DNA of 64,000 nucleotides from Joyebacterum sp964521425 (GCA_964521425.1 CAZFRO010000003.1:102246-166245); one strand, 5' to 3'; positions 1-8,807 are shown, counted from the first letter of the stretch. Numbers and translations are program-made. Notes: a model not told the origin generated them from the sequence alone.

Positions 1-137
1 GAGATGGCTTTGAGAAGGACTACAAACGCCTGAGGGACGACTGGGAGAAGGGGAGGGCGCGGCAGAAGACGCGCCTTGCGTTGATGGATGCGGTACCGGG
101 CGATCTGAACCGCGGCGATGAGATCATCGCGGCATAG
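1..137 (+). CDS. 3' end of an unidentified gene (partial)
   Basis: An open frame enters from the left edge and stops at TAG 135-137, giving 44 visible C-terminal residues that are highly charged (many Lys, Arg, Asp and Glu) and end in DEIIAA. It lies 28 bases before the SD-led start of the Clp-like gene on the same strand, so the two may share a transcript. The fragment is too short to assign to a family. The base composition matches its neighbours, which supports it being a real coding end rather than chance. Confidence 0.45.
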   Translation, partial: DGFEKDYKRLRDDWEKGRARQKTRLALMDAVPGDLNRGDEIIAA

Positions 138-165
138 TCTGGCGGACAGCACCGGAGGTGATCAG

Positions 166-2037
166 ATGGTGGATGATCCCGCAGAGGTCGAGCAGACATC
201 ACCTGGGTCTTCGGACGGTGAGGATCGCGCAGAACCCGACGTCGAAGCGGAGGTCGATGTCCTCGGTCAGCTGGGTGTGGACATCACGGCGATGGCTCTG
301 GCCCAGGGCGCCCCGGACTTCGAACTGTGGACCGATGAGATATCACGCGTCAAGGAAGTGCTTGAGAAGCGTGAACGCCATGCGGCAATGCTCGTGGGGC
401 CACACGGCGTTGGGAAACGCGGACTCGTGTTCGCCCTTGCGATCCAGATAGCCGAAGGCGACGCTCCGCCGCACGTTGCGGGTCGACGGGTCATGGAACT
501 ACCCTTCCACCGCGTGCTCGCGAACGTGCACCAGCCTGGTGACTTTGAGCGGCTGGTGTTCACGGCGATGCGGGAGGCGGCTTCACAGGATGACACCATC
601 CTTCTCATGAATAGCTTCCCGGCCTTCCTTGGTGTGAGCGGCGGTTCCAAGACGCTCTTCGACGCATCATACGCGGTGGAGATGGCGTGCCAGCAGCCGG
701 GCCTCTATCTCCTGGGCGCGGCGACGCCTACCCTCTACAAAGCGGCTCTGAACACGCTGCCGTGGCTGGAGCGCGCATTCACAACTGTTGCCATCTCGGA
801 ACCGGAACGGAGCGCCGTCCTCGCGCTCCTCGGGAAGGTGGCCGAGATTCTGGCTGAGTATCACGGCGTCACGATCGGAGAAGACGCTATCACTTCGGCC
901 GTGGATCTCTCCGGCTACTACGTCAAGGAGAGAGTCCTGCCCGGCAAGGCCATGGAGCTGCTCGATGAGGCGGCAGCGAAGGCCGTGTCTGCCGCCACAC
1001 GAGATGGTGGGCGCCCACGACTAGACGCATCGCACGTCGCAGCGGCGCTCTCGCACTGGATAGGCATTCCACCCGACAAGTTGGCCGGCGCGGTGAATCA
1101 CGAACTCCTGGACCTCGAGGATTCGCTGATGAAGCGAGTCAAGGGTCAGGACTTCTGCATCAGGCGATTGGCAGACGTTATCCGCGTATCGAGACTGGGT
1201 CTGAATGCGAATCCGGATAGACCGGACGGTGTCTTCCTGTTCGTCGGGCCGTCCGGTGTCGGCAAGAGTGAGCTGGCGCGGGCGCTGGCAGAGGAACTCT
1301 ACGGTTCGTCCTCCCGGCTGTTCGAGTTCAACATGACAAGCTACAGTGATGAGGATGGTCTGGCGCGGCTCGTCGGTCTGCATCTGGGTGAACTCGATCA
1401 CCCCGGCGACCTCGCGACAGTCGTCGAGCGCTATCCCCACTGCGTGATAGTGTTCGAGCAGATCGAGCGTACGCACCGCGACGTTGCCGTGATGCTGATG
1501 CGGGCATTCCGGGACGGTCGTTTTGTCGACAGCGGTGGAGAAGAGATCTGTTTTTCAAACACCGTCATGATTATGACATCGAATTCCGAGAATCTGGTGC
1601 CGCGGGAGGGGGAGGATGAGGCGGTAGGGTTTGGGACGACACCACGGGGACCCAACGATGAGCGGTACTCCAGAGAGGTTCGGGAGGCGATAGAGGAGTT
1701 CTTCCCGCCCGAGTTCATGGAGGGCGTCGATGAGGTCCTGGTCTTCGATCCACTGAGCGACGTTGCGCTTCGTGAGATCGTCCAGATCCATCTCGACGAC
1801 ATCGCCGCACGGCTTGCCGCGCGATCTATTGTGCTCGAAGTGTCGGACGAAGCGGTCGCCATGATTCTGGAGAAGGGCCACAGCAGAGAGTACGGTGCGA
1901 GGAATCTCGGTCGGACAGTCGAGGGTATGGTCCTGAGGCCCGTAGCCCGGTTCCTGCTGGGTAGTCCCGACGCCGCGACCGTGACACTCCGCGTAGTCGA
2001 GGGCGAGATCGAGGTAGGGGAAGGCTTGGGGGCGTAG
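166..2037 (+). CDS. Clp/Hsp100-like double AAA+ protein with degenerate ATPase motifs
   Basis: This 623-aa protein has the two-AAA+ architecture of ClpA/ClpC/ClpB but no N-terminal Clp repeat domain and no coiled-coil M domain. The start is ATG 166 behind a perfect SD (GGAGGTGAT); an in-frame ATG at 118 lacks one. Module 1 has P-loop GPHGVGKR (residues 78-85). Its Walker B is ILLMNS instead of the family ILFIDE, and the ERRF arginine-finger segment reads ERAF. Module 2 keeps P-loop GPSGVGKS (361-368), sensor-1 Asn and the sensor-2 YGAR motif. Its Walker B is VIVFEQIE (D to E431, catalytic E to Q432), and the family NRID arginine finger reads EGVD (R to G520). By family knowledge these changes should impair ATP hydrolysis at both sites. 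It may be a regulatory or scaffold Clp paralogue. The family call is firm; the loss of activity is inferred. Confidence 0.85.
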   Translation: MVDDPAEVEQTSPGSSDGEDRAEPDVEAEVDVLGQLGVDITAMALAQGAPDFELWTDEISRVKEVLEKRERHAAMLVGPHGVGKRGLVFALAIQIAEGDAPPHVAGRRVMELPFHRVLANVHQPGDFERLVFTAMREAASQDDTILLMNSFPAFLGVSGGSKTLFDASYAVEMACQQPGLYLLGAATPTLYKAALNTLPWLERAFTTVAISEPERSAVLALLGKVAEILAEYHGVTIGEDAITSAVDLSGYYVKERVLPGKAMELLDEAAAKAVSAATRDGGRPRLDASHVAAALSHWIGIPPDKLAGAVNHELLDLEDSLMKRVKGQDFCIRRLADVIRVSRLGLNANPDRPDGVFLFVGPSGVGKSELARALAEELYGSSSRLFEFNMTSYSDEDGLARLVGLHLGELDHPGDLATVVERYPHCVIVFEQIERTHRDVAVMLMRAFRDGRFVDSGGEEICFSNTVMIMTSNSENLVPREGEDEAVGFGTTPRGPNDERYSREVREAIEEFFPPEFMEGVDEVLVFDPLSDVALREIVQIHLDDIAARLAARSIVLEVSDEAVAMILEKGHSREYGARNLGRTVEGMVLRPVARFLLGSPDAATVTLRVVEGEIEVGEGLGA

Positions 2038-2061
2038 GATCCACGCGGGAGGTTCTGGACT

Positions 2062-3501
2062 TTGCAGATGCTGATAGGTGGCCTAAGCGTCACGTGCGAT
2101 TCCTTGATAGAGGTTGTCAACCCCTACGATTCCACAGTCATAGACACCGTTCCCATGGCAGGCGAGGACGAAGTTCTGAAAGCTCTTCTAGCGGCCGAGA
2201 TCGGTGCTGAGGCGATGAGGCTCCTTCCGCGCGTCGAGCGTGCCGCGATTCTGAACCGGACTGCGCGCGCCCTCGATGCCGACAAGGACAATCTCGCCGG
2301 GCTCCTGGCAGCAGAGGTCGGGAAGACCCTCCGTGAAGCGCGTGGTGAGGTAGCACGAGCTGTTCAGACATTCACACTCGCGGCTGAAGAGGCGCGGAGG
2401 CTCGCCGGGGAGATCGTTCCGTTTGACGGGGTCCCGACCGGCGTCGGTCGCTTCGGATTCTACCTGCGTGTGCCGCTCGGAATCGTGATCGCCATCACCC
2501 CATTCAACTTCCCGCTCAATCTGGCCGCACACAAAGTGGCGCCGGCGATCGCCGGCGGAAACGCCGTCATCCTGAAGCCTGCATCCGTGGCGCCGTTGAC
2601 TGCCATCAGGCTGGGGGAGATCCTCGTCGAGGCCGGTGTGCCTCCGGGAGCGCTGAGCGTCATAACGGGCTCAGGCTCGGTCGTTGGAAACCTCCTCGTA
2701 GCCGACCCGCGTCCGCGTATGGTGACCTTCACCGGAAGCGCGGAGGTCGGCAGGCGGATCATGGGGAGCGCTGGACTCAAGAAGACGGCAATGGAACTCG
2801 GCTCGAACTCGGCCGTCATTGTTGCAGCTGACGCGGATGTGGAAGAGGCCGCCGAGCGGTCGATGTTGGGAGCGTTCGCGCTCGCCGGGCAGGTCTGCAT
2901 CTCGGTACAGAGGGTTCTCGTGGCCCAGAGTGTGTTCGACAGATTTGTGGAGCGAGCGGTTCGCGTCGCCGCGAGCCTGAAGGTCGGAGACCAGCTGGCT
3001 CCGGATACGGACATCGGTCCGATGATCGAGGAGAAGGAAGCCACGCGCGCGGAGAGCTGGATCGAAGACGCAGTCGCGGGCGGCGCTGAACTCGTGACGG
3101 GGGGAAAGAGGACCGGCAGCATCATGACTCCTGCCGTGCTCACGGGAGTGGCCGAGGATGCGATGATCTGGAAGGACGAGGCGTTCGCACCCCTTGTCTC
3201 AGTGCGGGCCTACCGTGATCTGGATGAGGCCATCGATCTCGTCAACCGCTCGCGGTACGGACTGCAGGCCGGCATCTACACGCAGGACCTGGACGACGCA
3301 CTGAGAGCGGCCCATGAGATCAGGTGTGGCGGCGTGATGATCAACGATGTCCCCACATTCAGAGTAGACCTCATGCCGTATGGGGGAGAGAAGGAGAGCG
3401 GCACCGGCCGAGAGGGTCCGAAGTACGCCATAGAGGAGATGACCGAGATCAGGACGATCGGCATCAGGCACGCGCGCGGGTCGAGAGGCGAGCGGGGCTA
3501 G
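2062..3501 (+). CDS. NAD(P)-dependent aldehyde dehydrogenase
   Basis: This 479-aa protein of the aldehyde dehydrogenase superfamily oxidises an aldehyde to the acid with NAD(P)+ in the cytoplasm. Visible hallmarks are the N-terminal NPYDSTVI strand, cofactor-site segment TPFNFPLN, KPASVAPLTA, the FTGSAEVG turn, general base Glu245 in MELGSNSA and catalytic Cys279 in GQVCISVQR. Length is normal. The TTG at 2062 sits 9 bases after GGGAGG; an ATG two codons later is the alternative. The overall pattern resembles the lactaldehyde / non-phosphorylating glyceraldehyde-3-phosphate dehydrogenase branch, but the substrate cannot be read from sequence. It follows the Clp-like gene by 24 bases and may be co-transcribed with it. 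Confidence 0.9.
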   Translation: MQMLIGGLSVTCDSLIEVVNPYDSTVIDTVPMAGEDEVLKALLAAEIGAEAMRLLPRVERAAILNRTARALDADKDNLAGLLAAEVGKTLREARGEVARAVQTFTLAAEEARRLAGEIVPFDGVPTGVGRFGFYLRVPLGIVIAITPFNFPLNLAAHKVAPAIAGGNAVILKPASVAPLTAIRLGEILVEAGVPPGALSVITGSGSVVGNLLVADPRPRMVTFTGSAEVGRRIMGSAGLKKTAMELGSNSAVIVAADADVEEAAERSMLGAFALAGQVCISVQRVLVAQSVFDRFVERAVRVAASLKVGDQLAPDTDIGPMIEEKEATRAESWIEDAVAGGAELVTGGKRTGSIMTPAVLTGVAEDAMIWKDEAFAPLVSVRAYRDLDEAIDLVNRSRYGLQAGIYTQDLDDALRAAHEIRCGGVMINDVPTFRVDLMPYGGEKESGTGREGPKYAIEEMTEIRTIGIRHARGSRGERG

Positions 3502-3578
3502 GGCGGACCAAGGCCTCGAAAACCGGCTGCGTGGGTCACCGCGTGCCTGTGTGTTCCCTCTGGTTGGTCGAATTACGC

Positions 3579-3607
3579 TTGACATGGAGGCCTCTCCATC
3601 ATATCTT
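3579..3607 (+). promoter_or_regulatory. Sigma-70-type promoter of tRNA-Val
   Basis: A consensus -35 hexamer TTGACA (3579-3584) is followed after 17 bases by TATCTT (3602-3607), which matches 4 of 6 consensus -10 positions. A start near 3614 would give about 40 bases of 5' leader before the tRNA. No gene ends nearby on the opposite strand. The promoter may also feed infC by read-through. Confidence 0.65.
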
Positions 3608-3654
3608 CGAGGTTTGGGAACAGGGAGGTTTCCGGCCAGGTCGGCCGGATAGAT

Positions 3655-3732
<78 letters not shown>

Positions 3733-3843
3733 CAGCTATATACGAAGAAGAAGCATCTCGCTTCTCACCTTGAGGGCAAGACTTTAGACCCGAAAAGGTT
3801 GTGAAGGTACAGTCGGGAACGGCGTGTTCCAGGCTGCGTGCTG

Positions 3844-3873
3844 CGGGGTGCATATGGATGCATCCCGTTTTTC
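3844..3873 (+). terminator. Hairpin plus T-run in the infC leader (attenuator or tRNA terminator)
   Basis: A perfect 10-bp stem (one G-T wobble) with loop ATGG spans 3844-3867 and is followed directly by TTTTTC. It lies between tRNA-Val and infC, 45 bases before the infC start. As a plain terminator it would end the tRNA transcript. In several bacteria infC-rpmI-rplT leaders attenuate transcription in response to ribosomal protein L20, so the same element could be an L20-type attenuator. The hairpin is directly visible; the L20 role is inferred. Confidence 0.65.
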
Positions 3874-3918
3874 TTGTACCTGTCTGTCGGCCAAAGCCGG
3901 CACTGGGGAGGAGGCAAG

Positions 3919-4476
3919 TTGGCGACACAGGCTCCGCGTATCAACCGAAGGATCCGGATCCCGCAGGTTCGCGTTGTTGATGGAGACGGCGGCCAGCTGG
4001 GAATCCTGCCTACGTCTGAAGCGCTGGCGCTTGCAGAGGAGCGCGGGTTGGATCTCGTCGAAGTATCACCCAAGGCGAGGCCCCCGGTCTGCAAGATAAT
4101 GGACTACGGCAAGTACATGTACGAGCAGAACAAGAAGGCGAAGGAAGCGAAGAAGCGACAGCACGTCACGCACGTGAAGGAAGTCAAGATGCGGCCGAAG
4201 ATCGAGCCGCATGACTACGACTTCAAGATGCGTCACGCGCGGCAGTTCCTCGAGGCCGGGGACAAGGTGAAGTGCACGGTCATCTTCAGAGGACGCGAGC
4301 TGGCACACAAGGATCGCGGTGTAGTGCTGATGAAGAAACTGGCCGAGGACCTGGCAGACATCGCGATCGTCGAGGTTTCGCTTCGTTCGGAGGGGAGAAG
4401 CATGGTGATGGTGGTAAGCCCCAAGCCGGGTGGCAAGAAACAGGAGCGTGGGAGCAAAGAAAATGCCGAAGATTAG
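3919..4476 (+). CDS. infC: Translation initiation factor IF-3
   Basis: The product is 185 aa and binds the 30S subunit, prevents premature 50S joining and checks start-codon selection. The N-terminal domain carries the signature INRRIRIPQVRVV and the linker reads VCKIMDYGKYMYEQNKK. The C-terminal domain begins HVKEVKMRP and contains FRGRELAHKDRG. The start is TTG 3919, four bases after GGGGAGGAGG; non-ATG starts are typical of infC and underlie its autoregulation. The longer open frame from 3838 crosses the hairpin with no family similarity and is not used. The 3' end overlaps rpmI by 14 bases, which suggests translational coupling. Confidence 0.96.
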   Translation: MATQAPRINRRIRIPQVRVVDGDGGQLGILPTSEALALAEERGLDLVEVSPKARPPVCKIMDYGKYMYEQNKKAKEAKKRQHVTHVKEVKMRPKIEPHDYDFKMRHARQFLEAGDKVKCTVIFRGRELAHKDRGVVLMKKLAEDLADIAIVEVSLRSEGRSMVMVVSPKPGGKKQERGSKENAED

Positions 4477-4657
4477 GACTCACAGGGGTGCGGCGAAGCG
4501 ATTCAAGCGTACCGCCAGCGGGAAGATCAGGCGTAACAAGGCGTACACGGGACACTTCTTCATCCGCAAGGGCAGTTCGCAGAAGCGGAATCTGAGGAAG
4601 GCCGCGTACGTGAGCGATGCCGACCAGGCACGCGTTGAGAGAATGCTGCCGAAGTAG
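4463..4657 (+). CDS. rpmI: Ribosomal protein bL35
   Basis: This is a 64-aa basic protein of the large ribosomal subunit. The MPKIRTHRGAAKRFK start and the KAYTGHFFIRK segment are diagnostic of bL35. The ATG at 4463 lies inside the 3' end of infC, with GGAG about 9 bases upstream, so translation is probably coupled to infC. The gene order infC-rpmI-rplT is the classic one. Confidence 0.96.
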   Translation: MPKIRTHRGAAKRFKRTASGKIRRNKAYTGHFFIRKGSSQKRNLRKAAYVSDADQARVERMLPK

Positions 4658-4697
4658 GTAACACATGCGGTAACACGCAGGAAAGGACTAAGGACCG

Positions 4698-5060
4698 ATG
4701 TCGAGGTCTAGAGGAGCGCCTGCATCACGTCGGCGCAGAAAGAAGATACTGAAGGCCGCAAAGGGCTATCGCGGCGGAAGAAGCAAGCTCCTACGCACAG
4801 CTACGGAGACGGTCCACAGGGCCGGTCAGTACGCATACAGGGACAGGCGTAGACGCAAGGGCGACATGCGCAGGTTGTGGATCATCAGGATCAATGCCGG
4901 CGCGCGCATACACGGTCTCTCGTACAGCAAGTTCATGCACGGACTCAAAGAGGCCAGCGTAGAGGTCGACAGGAAGATGCTCGCGGAGATGGCCACCAAC
5001 GACGCAGTTGGTTTTGCGAGACTCGCCGAAATCGCGAAGGGAAGCCTGGGGCAGGTGTAG
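4698..5060 (+). CDS. rplT: Ribosomal protein bL20
   Basis: This 120-aa basic protein assembles early onto 23S rRNA. It shows RRRRKKILKAAKGYRG near the N-terminus, RDRRRRKGDMRRLWI in the middle and the C-terminal globular part with FARLAEIAKG. It starts at ATG 4698 after AGGA. bL20 commonly represses its own operon by binding the leader or mRNA, which fits the hairpin before infC. pheS starts 23 bases further on. Confidence 0.96.
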   Translation: MSRSRGAPASRRRRKKILKAAKGYRGGRSKLLRTATETVHRAGQYAYRDRRRRKGDMRRLWIIRINAGARIHGLSYSKFMHGLKEASVEVDRKMLAEMATNDAVGFARLAEIAKGSLGQV

Positions 5061-5083
5061 TGACCGCAGGTGGAGGTAGACTC

Positions 5084-6088
5084 GTGATCGACCGGCTGGA
5101 AAAGCTGAGAGGCGAGGCCAGGAAGCAGTTCGAGTCAGCCGCGAATGAGAAGGAACTCGAGGATGTGCGAGTAGCATTCCTCGGGCGCAAGAGCGAGCTG
5201 AACCTGGCCGCGCGTGGTCTGGGCAAGCTGTCGCCTGATGAGCGGCGGCTTGTCGGCAAGGCCGTCAACCAGATCAAGAATGAGCTGACGGCGTTCCTCG
5301 GCGAGGCCAAGGAACGTCTTGCTGGTGGTGGGGGTGGCCCCGGGCTCGATCTGAGCCTGCCCGGACGGGCTCCGTGGATCGGCCGCAAGCACCCGATCAC
5401 AAGGACACTGGAGCGTCTTGATGATATCTTCAAGGGGCTCGGTTTCGAGGTCGCGCTCGGTCCGCACGTGGAGGACGACTTCCACAACTTCGAAGCATTG
5501 AACTTCCCCAAGAACCACCCCGCGCGTGACGCACACGATACCTTCTACGTGGAGGGTGGCGGGCTTCTAAGAACACACACATCCCCCGTGCAGATACGCG
5601 TCATGCAGACGAGGAAGCCGCCGATCCGGATCATTGCGCCCGGACGCGTCTTCAGAAACGAGACGCCCGACGCATCACACGGCTCGGAGTTCTTCCAGCT
5701 TGAAGGACTCTACATTGACAAAGATGTCTGCTTCGGGGAGCTCAAGGGCGTTCTCATCAAGTTCCTGAGAGAGCTGTACGGAGACGATGTCGGTGTTCGC
5801 CTGCGACCGGGCTTCTTTCCGTTCACCGAGCCATCGGCCGAGGTGGATGTCGAGTGCCAGATCTGTCACGGCAAAGGCTGCAGTGTCTGCAAGGACACCG
5901 GGTGGGTCGAACTCCTGGGAGCCGGAATGGTGGATCCGCGAGTATTCAGGGCGGTCGGATACGATCCGGACGAGGTGAGCGGGTACGCTTTCGGCCTTGG
6001 AGTCGACAGGATCTGCATGATGATGACGGGTGTCGATGACATCAGGCTCTTCCTTGAAAACGACCTCAGGTTCTTAAGGCAGTTGTAG
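5084..6088 (+). CDS. pheS: Phenylalanyl-tRNA synthetase alpha subunit
   Basis: This 334-aa class II synthetase catalytic subunit charges tRNA-Phe as an alpha2beta2 tetramer with PheT. An N-terminal coiled-coil (about 1-85) precedes the catalytic core. Motif 2 is visible as PGRVFRNETPDASH, and motif 3 as AFGLGVDRICMM near the C-terminus. A CQICHGKGCSVC segment, typical of bacterial PheS, lies before motif 3. The start is GTG 5084, six bases after GGAGGT; longer open frame upstream runs through rplT and is a shadow. pheT follows after 18 bases. Confidence 0.96.
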   Translation: MIDRLEKLRGEARKQFESAANEKELEDVRVAFLGRKSELNLAARGLGKLSPDERRLVGKAVNQIKNELTAFLGEAKERLAGGGGGPGLDLSLPGRAPWIGRKHPITRTLERLDDIFKGLGFEVALGPHVEDDFHNFEALNFPKNHPARDAHDTFYVEGGGLLRTHTSPVQIRVMQTRKPPIRIIAPGRVFRNETPDASHGSEFFQLEGLYIDKDVCFGELKGVLIKFLRELYGDDVGVRLRPGFFPFTEPSAEVDVECQICHGKGCSVCKDTGWVELLGAGMVDPRVFRAVGYDPDEVSGYAFGLGVDRICMMMTGVDDIRLFLENDLRFLRQL

Positions 6089-6106
6089 GAGGCTCAAGCA
6101 TAACTC

Positions 6107-8551
6107 ATGAAGGCTGGTCTGAAGTGGCTCAGGGACTACGTCGAAATCGAGCTCTCCGCGTCTGAGCTGGCGCGCAGGCTGACGGAGACTCTTACAGAGA
6201 CCGAGACCACGAACCTCCAGGACGGGGGCGTGAGTGGTGTTGTCGCTGCCAGGGTTGTGACTGTTGACAAGCACCCTGACGCCGACAAGCTCTCGGTGTG
6301 TGTGGTGGATTGGGGAGAGGGGTCGGACACCGTCGTCTGCGGTGCACCGAACGTGAAGGTCGGGATGATGTGCGCGCTCGCGCTGCCCGGCTCAACGATC
6401 ACAGGAGGCAGGCGGATATCCGAGGCCACGCTTCGAGGGCGTCGGTCGTTTGGAATGCTCGTCTCCGAAGTGGAGCTTGGTGTCGGTGACGATGCCTCCG
6501 GGCTCATCGACCTTGGTCCGGGCATTGATCCGGGCGCCGACGTAATGGAGTTTCTCGGCTCAAGCGCGGACATCATCGATGTCGATGTCCAGGCGAACAG
6601 GCCGGATTGCATGGGCATGCTGGGGATAGCGAGAGAGGTTGCCGCGGCCACAGAAAGAGATCTCAAGCGTCCATCGTTCGATCTCGCCGAAACTGACACT
6701 GACACTGCCGGTATGATCGACGTGACGATAGAGGACGACCATGACTGTCCTCGGTACATCGCAAGAGTGATATCAGGGGTCACGGTCGGTGAGTCGCCCG
6801 CGTGGCTCAAGGAGCGTCTGGACAGCGTGGGCGTGCGCTCCATCAACAACATCGTCGATATCACGAACTTCGTGATGCTCGAATACGGCCAGCCGGTCCA
6901 CGCCTTCGACTACGACAAGATCCACGATCACACGGTTTCCATCAGAAGAGCACGCTCCGGGGAGAAACTCGTGACCCTGGACGGTGAGAATAGAACGCTT
7001 GATCAATCGCTTCTCCTCATTTGTGATGCGGCCGGTCCGATCGCGCTGGCCGGAATAATGGGAGGGCAGACGAGCGAGGTCACTGAGACAACGAGCAATG
7101 TGCTTCTCGAGTGCGCCTGGTTCGATCGGTCAGTTGTGCGCAAGGGCGCCCAGAGTCTGGCTCTTCACTCGGACGCTTCCCAGCGATTCGAGCGGGGCGT
7201 CGACCCACTCGCCATGGACGAGGTTGCCGCCAGGGCGTGCGCTCTCATGTCGGATCTGGCCGGTGGAACGGTTCCGAGGGGAAGCGTCTCGGTGGGTAGC
7301 GGATCCCACAAACCCTCTGACATCAGGCTCTCCGTTGACAGAGTGAGACGGATGCTCGAGCCAGGGGAGAGAGGCGCCGACGCGGGCCAAGCTGCGCTTG
7401 ACGCAGGCGGGCCTGCGCTCAGCGCAGGCGTCATAAGCAAACACCTCACGGCCTTCGGCTTCCGGACGGTAGCGGATCCAGGCGACGGCGATACCCTCAT
7501 CGTAACGATCCCTTCCTGGCGGCCCGATGTGACTGAGCCCGCGGACCTCATCGAGGAGGTCGTCCGACTGAGCGGCTACGACCAGGTGGAAGCTCTGGTT
7601 CCGTTTCAGTCCCTCACGCCGGTCAGAGACAGGGCGCGCGAGGCGCGCGGGCATATCCGTGACATCATGGTGAGGATGGGTCTCTTTGAGATCATCACGA
7701 GTTCCTTCATGGCCGAGGGAGCAGGTGTTCGCGCGGGTGTCGGTGCTTCCGTCGAGGCGGTTGTCCTGGCGAATCCCGTGAACAAGGAAATGCCGCTCCT
7801 CAGGACATCTCTGATGCCAGGGGTGCTCGATGTGGTGCGTAGAAACGCGAACGCGAGCCAGAAGGCGATACGAGTATTCGAGATCGGAAAGGCGTTTCGC
7901 CGTGACGGCACGGCGGTCGAGGAACGATGGGTCATGGCGGGTGCTCTCTGGGGGCCGGCTGAACGACCGTCCTGGGGAAGTAGTGGCAGGGCAGTCGATT
8001 TCTACGACGCCAAGGGGCTTGTAGAGGCGTTGGGGAGGGAGCTCAAGGTTGACACTCTTGAGACCTCCTGCTACGATAGCGTGATATTGGATGAGGGAGC
8101 CTCAGCCGGCCTGTCGACCGGGGGACGCCACGTCGGATACGTGGGAACCGTCTCACGACGATCGGCGGAGAGTTGGGGAATCCCTGACGGCGTAATCATC
8201 TTTGAACTCGACATGGAAGCCCTCTCAGAGCAGTATGGCAGAGAGGGCAAGTATGAGGACTTGCCACGCTATCCCGCCAGCGGGCGGGACCTTGCCTTGG
8301 TCGTTGATGCCGGCGTGGCGGCCGGTGATATCCTGGGCGAGATCCGAAAGCGTGGGGGCGAGCTTCTCGTCGACATAAGCATATTCGATGTCTACGCCGG
8401 AAAACAGCTTCCCGCCGGCAAGAAAAGCGTCGGGATAGCGCTCAAGTACAGATCGCATGAACGCACATTGACGGATGGAGAAGTAGACAGGTCACACGAG
8501 CTTATCGTGAAACACCTGACGGAGAAGTTCAGCGCAACCCTGCGCGAGTAG
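6107..8551 (+). CDS. pheT: Phenylalanyl-tRNA synthetase beta subunit
   Basis: The 814-aa product partners PheS. Domains in order are an N-terminal tRNA-binding OB fold (about 40-150), B3/B4 editing domain with the motif RSINNIVDITNFVMLEYGQP, B5 domain, a catalytic-like core (LANPVNKEMPLLRTSL) and a C-terminal ferredoxin-fold anticodon-binding domain (YPASGRDLALVVD). Residues about 423-441, in B5 between VRRML and the helix leading to FGF, are a Gly/Ala-rich stretch without counterpart in the family. At DNA level that stretch carries a perfect 7-bp inverted repeat at 7412-7428. Start ATG 6107 follows GGAGG at a workable distance. Confidence 0.95.
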   Translation: MKAGLKWLRDYVEIELSASELARRLTETLTETETTNLQDGGVSGVVAARVVTVDKHPDADKLSVCVVDWGEGSDTVVCGAPNVKVGMMCALALPGSTITGGRRISEATLRGRRSFGMLVSEVELGVGDDASGLIDLGPGIDPGADVMEFLGSSADIIDVDVQANRPDCMGMLGIAREVAAATERDLKRPSFDLAETDTDTAGMIDVTIEDDHDCPRYIARVISGVTVGESPAWLKERLDSVGVRSINNIVDITNFVMLEYGQPVHAFDYDKIHDHTVSIRRARSGEKLVTLDGENRTLDQSLLLICDAAGPIALAGIMGGQTSEVTETTSNVLLECAWFDRSVVRKGAQSLALHSDASQRFERGVDPLAMDEVAARACALMSDLAGGTVPRGSVSVGSGSHKPSDIRLSVDRVRRMLEPGERGADAGQAALDAGGPALSAGVISKHLTAFGFRTVADPGDGDTLIVTIPSWRPDVTEPADLIEEVVRLSGYDQVEALVPFQSLTPVRDRAREARGHIRDIMVRMGLFEIITSSFMAEGAGVRAGVGASVEAVVLANPVNKEMPLLRTSLMPGVLDVVRRNANASQKAIRVFEIGKAFRRDGTAVEERWVMAGALWGPAERPSWGSSGRAVDFYDAKGLVEALGRELKVDTLETSCYDSVILDEGASAGLSTGGRHVGYVGTVSRRSAESWGIPDGVIIFELDMEALSEQYGREGKYEDLPRYPASGRDLALVVDAGVAAGDILGEIRKRGGELLVDISIFDVYAGKQLPAGKKSVGIALKYRSHERTLTDGEVDRSHELIVKHLTEKFSATLRE

Positions 8552-8567
8552 GGTGCTACGGAGTATC

Positions 8568-8807
8568 ATGGCGATGCAGTTGCCCGGACTGGACGAACTT
8601 GAAGCTCTCGTCAAGAGGGCCGTCGATGAAATAGGGCGGCTCAAGGGCGAGAACGTCGAGCTTGCGGCCAGACTCCGAGGTTTGGGAAAGGAGATAGATG
8701 ACCTTGCGGCGCAGTTTGAGGGCGTCGCATCAGGTCAGAAGATCGATTCCAGGAAGAGGAAGAGGATCGAGAAGAGGCTCGAGTCCATTGTTGAGAAGTT
8801 GGGCTGA
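8568..8807 (+). CDS. Small coiled-coil protein, ZapB-like
   Basis: A 79-aa, almost entirely helical and charged protein with heptad-like spacing over residues 8-75 (LDELEALVKRAVDEIGRLK and so on), ending in Lys/Arg-rich RKRKRIEKRLESI. No catalytic motif is visible. It lies 16 bases after pheT and just before zapA; short coiled-coil genes in this position are often ZapB-like division factors that bind ZapA and FtsZ. Start ATG 8568 has CGGAG five bases upstream; a GTG at 8553 is possible. The division role is inferred from neighbour and shape only. Confidence 0.7.
   Translation: MAMQLPGLDELEALVKRAVDEIGRLKGENVELAARLRGLGKEIDDLAAQFEGVASGQKIDSRKRKRIEKRLESIVEKLG

Noticed and set aside
6298..6489. 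Short plus-strand frames inside pheT and other housekeeping genes
   Set aside because: All lie within longer genes with clear homology; none has an SD or independent features.
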